This document shows, piece after piece, positions 1-7,925 of a DNA stretch of 64,000 nucleotides. A model generated the notes under the pieces. That model was given only the letters and a program-made list of their open reading frames with translations. It was not told where the DNA came from and made no database searches. Position 1 is the first letter of the stretch; each line of letters opens with the position of its first letter. The translations under genes and the position numbers were made by a program. Source of the stretch: Shewanella sp. Choline-02u-19 (GTDB taxonomy: Bacteria > Pseudomonadota > Gammaproteobacteria > Enterobacterales > Shewanellaceae); contig NZ_PJBE01000012.1 of the NCBI RefSeq assembly GCF_002836205.1, positions 496,001 through 560,000 on the forward strand. The letters run 5' to 3'.

Positions 1-1196
1 GCAATACTTCCCCATAAAGAGTCGGACTCATAATCTGATAAACCCGATAGTTTGTAGCCAACACTTGCAGAAATACTCTCGGTAAATTGATAGCCAGCCT
101 CGACAGCAAGAGACGGAACGATAAAGATATCATCGTGTTCACTTAAGTTATCGCCATCGTAATTATCAAGTCGAATAGATTGACCGACAACAGTTAATCC
201 AGCCCCTACATCCGCTTTCCAGGCACTGTCGGGAAGTAACTTAAACATATAGTCACCAGACAGCGACCAGCTACGATAGGCTGAAATGACTTCACTGCCC
301 GTTGAGTAGTTTTTACCGCCAAAGTTTATATCTTCTTTTAATACTACAGTGTCTCTGGTTTCCAATGGGGTGAATTCAAAAGCGAGGTATTGTTGCTCAT
401 CGAGTCCCCATTTTAGCAGTGCTGAAGCATAAGTATTGGGTTCAGACTCTTTGCTGAAATCATTAAGATCAAAACTACTTTGACCCTGTTCGTAAATAGT
501 ATTTTCTTTGGTGTTAAAGCCACCAATTGACAGTGAGTAGCTGTGTTTAAGTTCACTCTTTTTTTCACCCCAACCGCTACTTCCTTTTGATGATGGCTGA
601 CTTTTATTGCCCGCAAGGCCGGGGGTATAACTCATGGCTAAGCCTATATGGTCTTCACCAAAGCTTGGTGCAATCACAAGATCTGTTCGATTATAAGGAT
701 CGGTAAAATATAAGCTGCTCATGACCGCAATAGAGGCACCCGCTAATACATCATCGACATAATGTCTGTTGGACCACAAGCGGCTGCCACCGACGAAGGC
801 TGCTGCTGCGTACGCAGGGATCCCCCATGCGTTGCCATATCGATGGTGGATATAAGCCGCGCCAGAAAATGCCGCAGAAGTGTGGCCGGAAGGAAAAGAG
901 TTTGCTTCACTGCCATCGGGTCTGAGGCGCTCATAGCCAAACTTGAGAGTGTGAGTAATAGCTGCAGTGGTGGCAACGCCTTTGGTTAACTGCCAGGCAC
1001 CTTCTGTGTCACCAATCCATAAGCTACCAATCAAGGCTCCGGCTGGGAGGGCTATTTGTACAATATCGCCAACCTCCGAAATTGTGCCTGATTGACTTTC
1101 AAAAATCTCACTCTGTGCTTCAGCTATATTCGGCATAGATATAAGACAAATTGACGCAGCGATTGCTCGACTAATAACAGAAGCCTGAAAATGCAT
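1..1196 (-). CDS. PAP2-family phosphatase fused to an outer-membrane beta-barrel (3' end outside window)
   Basis: I translated this frame by hand from an ATG at 1196. It stays open to the window edge. Residues 1-27 look like a signal peptide ending near AEA. The first ~190 residues carry all three PAP2 (type 2 phosphatidic acid phosphatase) motifs: K-x6-RP (KFGYERLRP), PSGH (SFPSGHTSAAF) and SR-x5-H-x3-D (SRLWSNRHYVDD). After about residue 200 the sequence changes to alternating aromatic/polar strands typical of an outer-membrane barrel (for example YSLSIGGFNT, YRSWSLSGDYMFKL). The family removes phosphate from lipid phosphates such as undecaprenyl or phosphatidyl-glycerol phosphate; with a signal peptide the site would be periplasmic. 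The barrel assignment is by pattern only. The C-terminus is not visible. Confidence 0.85.
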   Translation of the reverse strand, partial: MHFQASVISRAIAASICLISMPNIAEAQSEIFESQSGTISEVGDIVQIALPAGALIGSLWIGDTEGAWQLTKGVATTAAITHTLKFGYERLRPDGSEANSFPSGHTSAAFSGAAYIHHRYGNAWGIPAYAAAAFVGGSRLWSNRHYVDDVLAGASIAVMSSLYFTDPYNRTDLVIAPSFGEDHIGLAMSYTPGLAGNKSQPSSKGSSGWGEKKSELKHSYSLSIGGFNTKENTIYEQGQSSFDLNDFSKESEPNTYASALLKWGLDEQQYLAFEFTPLETRDTVVLKEDINFGGKNYSTGSEVISAYRSWSLSGDYMFKLLPDSAWKADVGAGLTVVGQSIRLDNYDGDNLSEHDDIFIVPSLAVEAGYQFTESISASVGYKLSGLSDYESDSLWGSI

Positions 1197-1671
1197 ATAA
1201 TAATCCTAAAGACAAAACGTGATTAAATTGTAATAACTGGAATAAGGTTAATGCATTGTTGCTAGGATGCAATATCTCTTTGGTTTTTAACAAGTGATCC
1301 TTGTAAGAGTGAAAGCTAATCATTCATCCATTTACTCTGCTGTGCGTCACTCATTATGTAGAAATTAGCTTGGTTTTAATGAGCGTAAATAGAAATTACG
1401 TAAGATTTATTGTTATTATCTCGTTGTTGTTTTTTATATTATCTTTTAAAATCAATATCTTTACTGTTAAATCCGTGTGGGTTATTTATCTTTCATTATA
1501 AATTGATGCAAGAAATAGTGATCATTCAGCATTGAGATAACAAGCATATTCTAATGTATGGACTTTATTGAATCGGGCTAGGTAACACTTAGTTCACTTA
1601 GTTCACATTGTTTACATATTAGCTGATATTGGCTAAAGTTATTTTCTGATATGTTGTTATTAGGCTGATAT
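1197..1671. other. AT-rich divergent intergenic region
   Basis: 475 bp between two divergent genes. I see no ORF with a convincing ribosome site. It is very AT-rich around 1420-1460 and holds a short direct repeat (cttagttca twice, about 1588-1606). Promoters for both flanking genes must lie here but no strong -35/-10 pair stands out. Confidence 0.5.
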
Positions 1672-2784
1672 GTGACCCTATATTCAAACAAGTTCCAATC
1701 TTTATCCACGAGCATTAAACTTGCTGTCGCCTCTAGTATATTCTTGTTGTTACCCAGTTATTTAAATGCAATCTCAGTACAGTTTGAGACCTCAGTTTAT
1801 GACCTTAGCTATTTAGCAACAGTTGAGTTGATGGGCTTTGCACTTGCTTCAATTCTTTGCTACTTCTTAGTTCGGTTTCGCTCTGTCAGGATTAATGAAA
1901 CATTCGCTATTATTGTGTTAGCAGCAACGCACTTAGCGAGTGCTTACTGTGATGATATCAATATTTTTTTAGCATTAAGGGCTATTTCAGGCGTTGCGGC
2001 AGGGGTTATTCTTGTTTTAAGTTATGAGTCGTTATCTCAAGAGCTGAACCCCGATTTAGCCTTTGGTAAGGCTATTGCGCTGCAGATGCTATATAGCGGA
2101 TTACTCTTCCTCGGATTACCCTATGTGATACAAGAGTTTGGTGTCGATAGCTTCTTTTTCTTATTAGCTAGCTTTAGCATCTTACTGCTTGCTTTACCAA
2201 AGTTTGAGATTATTGAACCCTTGGAGCAATTCAGTGTTGGAACTGCTGATCTAAATACTAAAATATTAGCCTTGGCTGCAGTATTCATGATTCTTTTGAC
2301 CCATTCTGGCTGCTGGTCAATGTTGAGTGTAGTGGGAGACAAGCTGCTTATTCAGCCAAAAGAGCAAGGTAGGATCTTGGCCATGGGGACGATGTTTAGC
2401 TTGGTGGGGGCTATTTTAGCGAGCTTAGCATCTCTAAGTAGATATAAAAAAATGCTAACTATTTCAGCGTTGTTTGCACAAGCTGGAGTCATCATCCTGT
2501 TGTTTACGACCGAAAGTCAGTTACTTTATTTTGTCGCTGTTAGTTTGTTCATGATGTTTTGGAATTTCTTGCTGCCGCTGTTTATGGGGACTATTTCTGA
2601 AACTGACGAGCAAGGGGATATTATTAGGTTATCGGTGGCAGCTCAAACAACAGGAGCTGCATTGGGCCCCTATATTTTACTAAGAGGTTGGGTGCTGTCT
2701 GAACTGGTTGTTTTTCTGGCTATTACGTTAATGTGTATTCTCCCATTATTATCAAAGAGAAAAGTTTTTACAGAGAAAGGTTAG
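1672..2784 (+). CDS. MFS-type transporter
   Basis: A 370-residue integral membrane protein made almost entirely of hydrophobic helices (about 12 can be placed), with short charged loops such as RFRSVR after the second helix and LSRYKK in the middle, the usual two-times-six layout of the major facilitator superfamily. The substrate cannot be told from sequence. Start: a GTG at 1672; an in-frame TGA at 1666 rules out anything further upstream, the overlapping ATG at 1670 runs into TGA at once, and the next Met is about 50 residues in, beyond the first helix. The ribosome site is weak (tagg at 1661). The gene stands alone, divergent from the PAP2 fusion. Confidence 0.75.
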   Translation: MTLYSNKFQSLSTSIKLAVASSIFLLLPSYLNAISVQFETSVYDLSYLATVELMGFALASILCYFLVRFRSVRINETFAIIVLAATHLASAYCDDINIFLALRAISGVAAGVILVLSYESLSQELNPDLAFGKAIALQMLYSGLLFLGLPYVIQEFGVDSFFFLLASFSILLLALPKFEIIEPLEQFSVGTADLNTKILALAAVFMILLTHSGCWSMLSVVGDKLLIQPKEQGRILAMGTMFSLVGAILASLASLSRYKKMLTISALFAQAGVIILLFTTESQLLYFVAVSLFMMFWNFLLPLFMGTISETDEQGDIIRLSVAAQTTGAALGPYILLRGWVLSELVVFLAITLMCILPLLSKRKVFTEKG

Positions 2785-2971
2785 CGAGTTCAGGATACGT
2801 TATGTTTTATACCGTAGAAAAGCAGCACTATTTGGCACTGCTAGTATCTGTGCGCTGGTCTCTAGTGAGAAGTCGCTATTAGCTTGAATCCAAGTCTCAG
2901 CAAAGATAAAGCCAGCAGCTACTTCTACCTAGCTCATCATTTTTTTGCTGTTTGATAGTCATTTTTTGGTT

Positions 2972-3109
2972 TTACATATAACGAGTGCTATCAGCGCCGT
3001 TGAAGCAGGCAGTAAGCTCACCATCATTAATTGGCTCTTGCACAGGTGTGATGGTTAAATTTGTAGTTGAAAATACAGTAATTGATAGTACCAAAAGGGA
3101 TGGTTTCAT
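2972..3109 (-). pseudogene. Stump of an exported-protein gene, divergent from the LysR gene
   Basis: Reading the minus strand, aagga stands six bases before ATG (3109). A 45-residue frame follows, beginning MKPSLLVLSITVFSTT, which resembles a signal peptide, and it stops abruptly at TAA. Other frames carry on with short open stretches down to about 2800 (for example a 42-codon piece ending RYKT), so this looks like the surviving 5' end of a longer gene broken by stops and frameshifts. I do not recognise the product. It sits head to head with the LysR gene at 3220, in the position where a LysR target gene is usually found. It could instead be a genuine very small secreted peptide. Confidence 0.4.
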
Positions 3110-3185
3110 CGTCATTCCTTTAGATCTTAGTTCGTGTTACGTTTGTTTATGAGTTCATCTTGTCAAGGCTGTGCGAATGGTTTTG

Positions 3186-3212
3186 ATTGGTACCCATCAA
3201 GTCATCGAATGG
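3186..3212 (-). promoter_or_regulatory. LysR-type operator candidate between stump gene and LysR gene
   Basis: Read on the minus strand it starts CCATTCGATGACTTGATGG and continues GTACCAAT. It resembles the dyad plus tail found upstream of the genes at 5229, 6937, 7926 and 14299 (CCATTCGA, spacer, GATGG/GAATGG, then GTAaCcAA). A second CCATTCG half-site lies at 3174-3180. The overlap with the start region of the LysR gene would fit autoregulation. The dyad is imperfect here, so this is an inference. Confidence 0.4.
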
Positions 3213-3219
3213 ATTAAAC

Positions 3220-4092
3220 ATGCTCAATTTAGAACAGCTAAATGCATTTATCGCTGCTGCAGAAAAAGGTTCATTTTCTGCAGCAGCACGACATATTAGA
3301 AAAAGCCAAAGCTCGGTGAGTATTGGTGTAAGTAATTTAGAGTTAGATCTTGGGGTGACACTTTTTGATCGTTCAACTAAATACCCCACTTTGACAGAGC
3401 AAGGGGAGCGATTATATCAACAAGCTAAAATCTTGTTACGCCAAGCGGAACGAATAGAAAGTTATGCGCAAGGTGCGGTTGAGCAGGTTGAAGATCAAGT
3501 AACAATTGCGTTGGATCCGTTAGTCCCTCTTTATACTATCGATTCAACATTAGAAAAAATGGCACAAAAATTCCCCTTCACTCAAGTTAAGCTTGTTAAA
3601 CTGAGTGGCGAGCATTTGTCTAAAGCAATTTTAAATGACGAGGTTAGTATTGGGATTGGCCTTCCTTCAAAGGCTGTGCCTGATAATCTAGATTTCGTTA
3701 ATTTTTACGAACTTGAATGGACATGTGTATGCAGTCCTGATTCTAAATTTGCCGATATGGAACTCGTCGATAATGAAACATTAATTGCTGAACGACAAAT
3801 CGTTTGTAGCAGTATGATTGAAAATGGTGCGCTTTCGGCTATTACTAAGATGTCCCAGCAAATCTGGCAGGCTTATGATCAAGATGATCTCATTAGACTT
3901 GTTGAGCAAGGGCTAGGTTGGGCTTTTCTTCCCAAAGGTCTTTTAGATGAGAAACTCGCTTTTGGCACTCTGATTGAATTTATGCCTGAATTTCAACGCT
4001 CTCGAATGGTGAGTACGGTAGAAATAACTTGGCGTTCTAATTTACAACATGGCCCAGTCGCTAACTTTATCATTGAAGAACTGACTAAATAA
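3220..4092 (+). CDS. LysR-family transcriptional regulator
   Basis: 290 residues, the usual LysR length. Residues 1-60 form the winged helix-turn-helix (LEQLNAFIAAAEKGSFSAAARHIRKSQSSVS, quoted in part, then LFDRSTKYPTLTEQG). The remainder fits the two-lobe effector-binding domain (EQGLGWAFLPKGLL near residue 240). ATG at 3220 is preferred over an in-frame TTG at 3187 because the protein then starts MLNLEQLNAF, the standard family beginning. It is divergent from a stump gene and followed by a hairpin before the next gene. LysR proteins usually bind T-N11-A dyads next to their own gene; such a dyad recurs upstream of several genes in the next 14 kb. The effector is unknown. Confidence 0.9.
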   Translation: MLNLEQLNAFIAAAEKGSFSAAARHIRKSQSSVSIGVSNLELDLGVTLFDRSTKYPTLTEQGERLYQQAKILLRQAERIESYAQGAVEQVEDQVTIALDPLVPLYTIDSTLEKMAQKFPFTQVKLVKLSGEHLSKAILNDEVSIGIGLPSKAVPDNLDFVNFYELEWTCVCSPDSKFADMELVDNETLIAERQIVCSSMIENGALSAITKMSQQIWQAYDQDDLIRLVEQGLGWAFLPKGLLDEKLAFGTLIEFMPEFQRSRMVSTVEITWRSNLQHGPVANFIIEELTK

Positions 4093-4223
4093 CGTCATTT
4101 TCGACTGTATTTACAGAGCAAACCATAGCCCTAGTTTTATCTTCTGGCTAATTGACACTTATCGATTTTTAGCAATGTGAAGACCTTATTTAGAATATGT
4201 TTTCCGTTACTCTTTATTCTATA

Positions 4224-4260
4224 AGAACACGTAAGCAGTTAGGCTGATTACGTGTTTTCT
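4224..4260. terminator. Hairpin between convergent LysR and lipoprotein genes
   Basis: AGAACACGTAA and TTACGTGTTTTCT form an 11-bp stem with a ~13-nt loop, followed by a short T-rich stretch. The position between two convergent genes suggests a terminator. Confidence 0.6.
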
Positions 4261-4270
4261 ATAGTGGTAA

Positions 4271-4653
4271 TTAGCTTTGTGGGCAGTTGAAAGCTTCTCC
4301 AATCACAGTACTGCTGTAGGTGCCTTTGGTGCTTGAAATTACAGCGCCTTTGTCACTACCATAAGCCTCGATTCCTTCGTTACTATTATCGACACTTTTC
4401 TTTAATACAATGACATTTGCACCTAGCGCTGCAGCTTGATTCTTAGCTTCGTTACGGGCCCCGATCAGAATATCGCGATCAGCAGTGAAGTCTGCTGTCC
4501 ACCAATTCCCTTGTGGGCTATCGACTTCACCGAGAAAATTACAGTTCTGCGGTTCTGCGTCCATTATTCTAATAGAAGCGGCATTACCGTCAAGTTGGTT
4601 AGCTGAGCAACCCGTTAGCGCTACTAAAGCAAGTGCGATAAAACTTTTTTCAT
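4271..4653 (-). pseudogene. DUF4156-type lipoprotein with a frameshift in a poly-A run
   Basis: The body reads IALALVALTGCSANQLDG (a signal peptide with lipobox LTGC), then CNFLGEVDSPQGNWW, GARNEAKNQAAALGANVIVLKK. The GNWW and NQAAALGANVIV blocks match the DUF4156 / YjeI-like family of small lipoproteins of unknown role. The only ribosome site and start (gaggaaatgattATG, 4653) are in another frame: after ATG come six A's and the reading hits TAG after ten codons. With seven A's the protein would read MKKSFIALALVALTGC. An in-frame TGA just upstream excludes another start. Either a one-base deletion or sequencing error, or expression by slippage: A AAA AAG is a classic -1 slippery heptamer. Confidence 0.75.
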
Positions 4654-5002
4654 AATCATTTCCTCAATCAATATTTGTTTTTTGATTCACGGTATTCCTT
4701 GGTTGAGGTGATCTCCTCATCGTTTTCCTGAATCATTTGGTTAGGATGTACTGGCAAGTCGAATAGGTAAACGATTCAATAGGTAGAGTAATGGAGGCTC
4801 AGGGTTATTAATTGGCGAGGTAATAAGTACAGAGACCGACATCAAGGATTAAGCCTTTGCGTATGAAGTAGCCCGCTGAGTTAACTATCTAAGGAGGTTT
4901 AGAATGACAGTAATAATGGAGTGAAGGTCAAACTGTACGAAAGGCTATAGCTCCCCTTGATAAGGGAGGTGAATAACCTTGGTTGATCATATTACTTATT
5001 TT
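4654..5002. other. Intergenic region without a recognised gene
   Basis: About 350 bp. It holds a strong aaggaggt ribosome-like sequence (4890) followed by a six-codon frame only (ATG at 4904), so it may be a relic translation start. I see nothing else supportable. Confidence 0.4.
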
Positions 5003-5228
5003 TTTGGTTCCACCGACACAATCTCCTTTAACAACATGCTCACTCCGCTGTCGTTAGCACGGACAGCTACCATGATTAATTCAGTGTCCACATTTGGCTC
5101 TGAGCCGCATTTATTCCCATTCGATATTCGAATAGTAACTAACTTAAAGTATCTCTGCTTGTCTCGTATTATTACTCCATCAAAACGAAATTAAATTGTA
5201 TTTAATAAACATTTGAAGGAATAACATT
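5003..5228 (+). repeat. Leader/promoter repeat, copy 1
   Basis: This ~226-bp segment, from ttggttccacc to the ribosome site gaaggaataacatt, recurs with substitutions at about 6660-6900 and 7685-7925, each time ending just before a start codon. Shared landmarks are gagccgcat, the CCATTCG dyad, AACTTAAAGTATCTCTG and cgtattattactccatc. TTAAAG and TATTAT, 17 bp apart just after the dyad, are a plausible though weak sigma-70 promoter. Confidence 0.8.
5117..5135 (+). promoter_or_regulatory. Dyad operator candidate upstream of serine hydrolase
   Basis: CCATTCGATATTCGAATAG: inverted arms ATTCGA/TCGAAT around a 3-bp spacer, containing T-N11-A as LysR-type boxes do. It is followed by TAACTAACTTA and lies about 95 bp before the start codon, just upstream of the proposed -35. 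Confidence 0.55.
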
Positions 5229-6455
5229 ATGAAAACATCAATCAAAGCAATCGTCATCGCAGTTGCTTTAGCAACAACAATGGGTGCAGTGCAAGCAGCT
5301 GATGAAGTTAATCAAGCTACTTTTTATTCTGGTTATGACGTGAAAGATATACCAGCTGAGTCTTTTCAGTCTTGGCCTTATTACACCCATGCAAGTATGC
5401 ACATTAAAGACTACTTACGTTACGGGGTATACGAAATGCCTGCATCTTCTAATCCAGCGCTTGTAACAGTCTCTCATTCATTAGATTTGTCTACAGAATT
5501 TAAAGACGGTCAAAGTTTTCGTGACAACTTAATTGAAACAAACACCAAAGGCTTCGTTGTGATGAAAAACAATGAAATATTGGCCGAGCACTACGACAAC
5601 GGCTTCAAAAAAGGGATGGTTAATAATCTCCAGTCAGCCTCTAAAACCTATGTTGGTGTGTTGCTAGGTAAAGCAATTGATGCAGGTCTTGTTGACTTAG
5701 ACGTTAAGGCAGAGCAATACCTGCCGGAACTGAAAGGCTCTATCATTGGTGGCGCCACAATTCGCAGTATCGCCATTATGGACAGTGGTATAGAAGCATT
5801 AAGTAATTACCATACTCCAGGGTCTAACGGTTATGAGTGGGAAAAAGAAATTGGCTTGCAAAATGCTGGAGAACCGGTCGGTCACTTAAAGGCCATCAAA
5901 GCGGCTAAGGCCAGTAAATTTAAGCGCGGTGAACACTGGGATTACACTGACCAGAACACGGATACCCTAGGACTGATACTTGCTGAAGTACACGGAAAAC
6001 CTTTCCAAGTATTATTAGGGGACTTACATGAAGAGATTGGTGGTCACGATATTATTGAGATAGCCAAAACCTCTGATGGCACAACGTCACCCTCGTTTGG
6101 TATTAATACTAGCGCGGTGGATTATGCTTTATTCGCCCAGTATATAGCGCAAGGAAAAGCGGGTGTATCTTTCTACAAAGAATTAGCAGATACAAGCAAC
6201 GATGTGCTAAATCAAACTGATGCAGGCACTATGCTTTCAGCTGCTGGAGCAATGACTTACGACATGCAGTCGTACACCATTGCAGATAAAAACATTATCG
6301 TGTCATTCGGCTCATTCGGTCAGCTTGCATTCAGTGATATGACTAACGGTATAACGGTCATTAATCAGCAAGATTGGGCTGATAATGTTGAAGCAGAAAA
6401 AGCAGTAGATACTATTGAGCGAAGTGTCGCAATCATCGAACAGCTGCGTAAGTAA
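5229..6455 (+). CDS. Exported beta-lactamase-fold serine hydrolase
   Basis: 408 residues with a signal peptide (cleavage near VQAAD, residue 24). The class C beta-lactamase / 6-aminohexanoate-dimer hydrolase fold is indicated by S136-A-S-K139 (SxxK, nucleophile and base) in LQSASKTYVG, by Y239 in HWDYTDQNTDTLG, and by FGSFGQ near residue 355 in place of the KTG/HxG strand. The third position of the Tyr motif is Asp rather than the Asn of a classical YxN, which argues for an esterase or amidase rather than a true beta-lactamase. Such enzymes hydrolyse amides or esters in the periplasm; the substrate is unknown. Ribosome site gaagga is well placed. It is monocistronic, with leader-repeat copy 1 upstream. 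A fragment of a second copy survives at 7363-7490. Confidence 0.85.
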   Translation: MKTSIKAIVIAVALATTMGAVQAADEVNQATFYSGYDVKDIPAESFQSWPYYTHASMHIKDYLRYGVYEMPASSNPALVTVSHSLDLSTEFKDGQSFRDNLIETNTKGFVVMKNNEILAEHYDNGFKKGMVNNLQSASKTYVGVLLGKAIDAGLVDLDVKAEQYLPELKGSIIGGATIRSIAIMDSGIEALSNYHTPGSNGYEWEKEIGLQNAGEPVGHLKAIKAAKASKFKRGEHWDYTDQNTDTLGLILAEVHGKPFQVLLGDLHEEIGGHDIIEIAKTSDGTTSPSFGINTSAVDYALFAQYIAQGKAGVSFYKELADTSNDVLNQTDAGTMLSAAGAMTYDMQSYTIADKNIIVSFGSFGQLAFSDMTNGITVINQQDWADNVEAEKAVDTIERSVAIIEQLRK

Positions 6456-6512
6456 GCATTAAGTAGCTGCAAGATTGAAAGAGCTGAAGTCAGCTCTTTC
6501 TTTGCTTTTAAC

Positions 6513-6900
6513 ATCGTTTGCACCTTTAATAACGTGTAATTCTGGCAGTTTGATTACATCAGACTACATCGCACTATCAACGTACGAAGCAGTTTATCAA
6601 TTCACATTTGCCTTTCTTAATATGGATGGCGAATAGAGGCTACTGCTTATACACCTCGCTTTATTGGTTCCACCAAAACGAACGACCTTTAATTAAATGT
6701 TCACGCTGCGGTCGTTAGTACGGTCACCAAGCATCATTAATTTCTCCCTTAATTCAGTACAACATATGATTCTGAGCCGCATCGCTTGCCATTCGTTATT
6801 CGAATAGTAGCTAACTTAGAATATCTCTGTTTGTCTCGTATTATTACTCCATCAAACGCAGCTAAATCGCATTTAATAAACATTTGAAGAAATTACATTA
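6513..6900 (+). repeat. Tail-plus-leader repeat, copy 2
   Basis: The 388 bp from atcgtttgcacc to attacatta align almost end to end with 7498-7925. The second copy is 40 bp longer only because a 10-bp motif (acatcagact) is present five times there and once here (6556). The 3' part is the leader repeat seen also at 5003-5228. Copy 2 drives the YgiW-like gene, whose own ribosome site lies ~35 bp beyond the repeat. Confidence 0.85.
6789..6807 (+). promoter_or_regulatory. Dyad operator candidate upstream of YgiW-like gene
   Basis: CCATTCGTTATTCGAATAG followed by TAGCTAACTTAGAATATCTCTG. Same arrangement as the copies at 5117 and 7814. Confidence 0.5.
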
Positions 6901-6936
6901 ATAACAAACAAACAAACACATACAGAGGTAGTTACC

Positions 6937-7278
6937 ATGAAAAAACTAATCAGCATTTTATTGATATCCATGTTATCCAGCACAGTTTCTGCTGAGTTTA
7001 TTGGAACAGGGTCATCTAGCGGAGCATCATCAGTAAAATCCATTGCAAGCATGTCTGACGATCAATACGTTACTTTGGAAGGATATCTCGTTAAGCAGAT
7101 TCGTTCTGAGCATTACATTTTTAAAGATGCGACAGGCGAAGTTGAAGTTGAAATTGACCATGAAGAGTTGAACGGCATTGCTGTCACGCCTTCAACAAAG
7201 ATTAGAATAGCAGGCGAAATAGATAAAGAGTGGACTAAAACAGTTGTAGATGTTCATCATCTGGCGCTAGCCCAATAA
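6937..7278 (+). CDS. YgiW/YdeI-family periplasmic OB-fold protein
   Basis: 113 residues: a signal peptide (MKKLISILLISMLSSTVSA) then an OB-fold domain with the family landmarks VTLEGYLVKQI, HYIFKDATGEVEVEID and RIAGEIDKEW. The BOF/DUF388 family (E. coli YgiW/VisP, YdeI) acts in the periplasm in tolerance to hydrogen peroxide, acid and cationic peptides; the ligand here is unknown. Ribosome site agaggtag, seven bases before ATG. It has its own copy of the dyad-bearing leader and lies between the serine hydrolase and its broken duplicate. Confidence 0.85.
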   Translation: MKKLISILLISMLSSTVSAEFIGTGSSSGASSVKSIASMSDDQYVTLEGYLVKQIRSEHYIFKDATGEVEVEIDHEELNGIAVTPSTKIRIAGEIDKEWTKTVVDVHHLALAQ

Positions 7279-7362
7279 GGTAATCAGTCAGTCATGCAGT
7301 CAACCAGTTAGTTTATAGGTTGATTACATGGCCTTTTTTTATTAAAAAGCCCCCCTATTTGA

Positions 7363-7490
7363 GCAAGCAGCTGATTAAGTTAATCAAGCTACTTTTTATT
7401 CTGGTTATGATGTGAAAGAGATACCAGCCGAGTCTTTCCAGTCTTGGCCTTATTACACTCATGCAAGTATGAATATTAAAGACTATTTGC
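7363..7490 (+). pseudogene. Fragment of a second serine hydrolase gene
   Basis: It matches the DNA of codons ~21-63 of the gene at 5229 (from gcaagcagctgat through aaagacta) at high identity, but lacks the start and the last ~345 codons. GAA of the parent is TAA here. It joins straight into repeat copy 3 at 7498, as if an internal deletion fused the gene's 5' part to the sequence that normally follows the gene. Not functional. Confidence 0.85.
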
Positions 7491-7540
7491 TTGTAAAATC
7501 GTCTGCACTTTTAATAACGTGTAATTCTGGAAGTTTGATT

Positions 7541-7600
7541 ACATCAGACTACATCAGACTACATCAGACTACATCAGACTACATCAGACTACATCGCACT
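7541..7600 (+). repeat. 10-bp tandem repeat run
   Basis: acatcagact five times in perfect register, then acatcgcact once. The sister copy at 6556-6575 has one plus one. The 40-bp difference fits slipped-strand expansion. Confidence 0.95.
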
Positions 7601-7813
7601 ATCAACGTACGAAGCAGTTTATCAATTCACATTTGCCTTTCTTAATATGGATGGCGAATAGAGGCTACTGCTCATACACCTCACTTTATTGGTGCCACCG
7701 AAACAAATTATCTTTAATCAAATGTTCGCTCCGCGGTATTAGCACGGACACCTGCCATCATTAATCTCTCCTTTAACTCAGTATCCACATATGATTCTGA
7801 GCCGCATCTCTTT

Positions 7814-7832
7814 CCATTCGATATTCGAATAA
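7814..7832 (+). promoter_or_regulatory. Dyad operator candidate upstream of C45-like gene
   Basis: CCATTCGATATTCGAATAA followed by TAGCTAACTTAAAGTATC. Same spacing to the gene as copy 1. Confidence 0.55.
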
Positions 7833-7925
7833 TAGCTAACTTAAAGTATCTCTGTTTGTCTCGTATTATTACTCCATCAAAACGAAATCAAATCGCATTT
7901 AAAAAACATTTGAAGGAATTACATT

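Larger units (their letters stand above)
7498..7925 (+). repeat. Tail-plus-leader repeat, copy 3
   Basis: A near-complete copy of 6513-6900, ending immediately before the start codon at 7926 with gaaggaattacatt as ribosome site. It includes an expanded 10-bp tandem run at 7541-7600. Confidence 0.85.

Noticed and set aside
4904..4924. Six-codon frame behind a perfect aaggaggt
   Set aside because: Too short to call; possibly a relic translation start.
7412..7645. 77-codon plus-strand frame
   Set aside because: Made of the hydrolase fragment plus translated 10-bp repeats; an artefact of the duplication.
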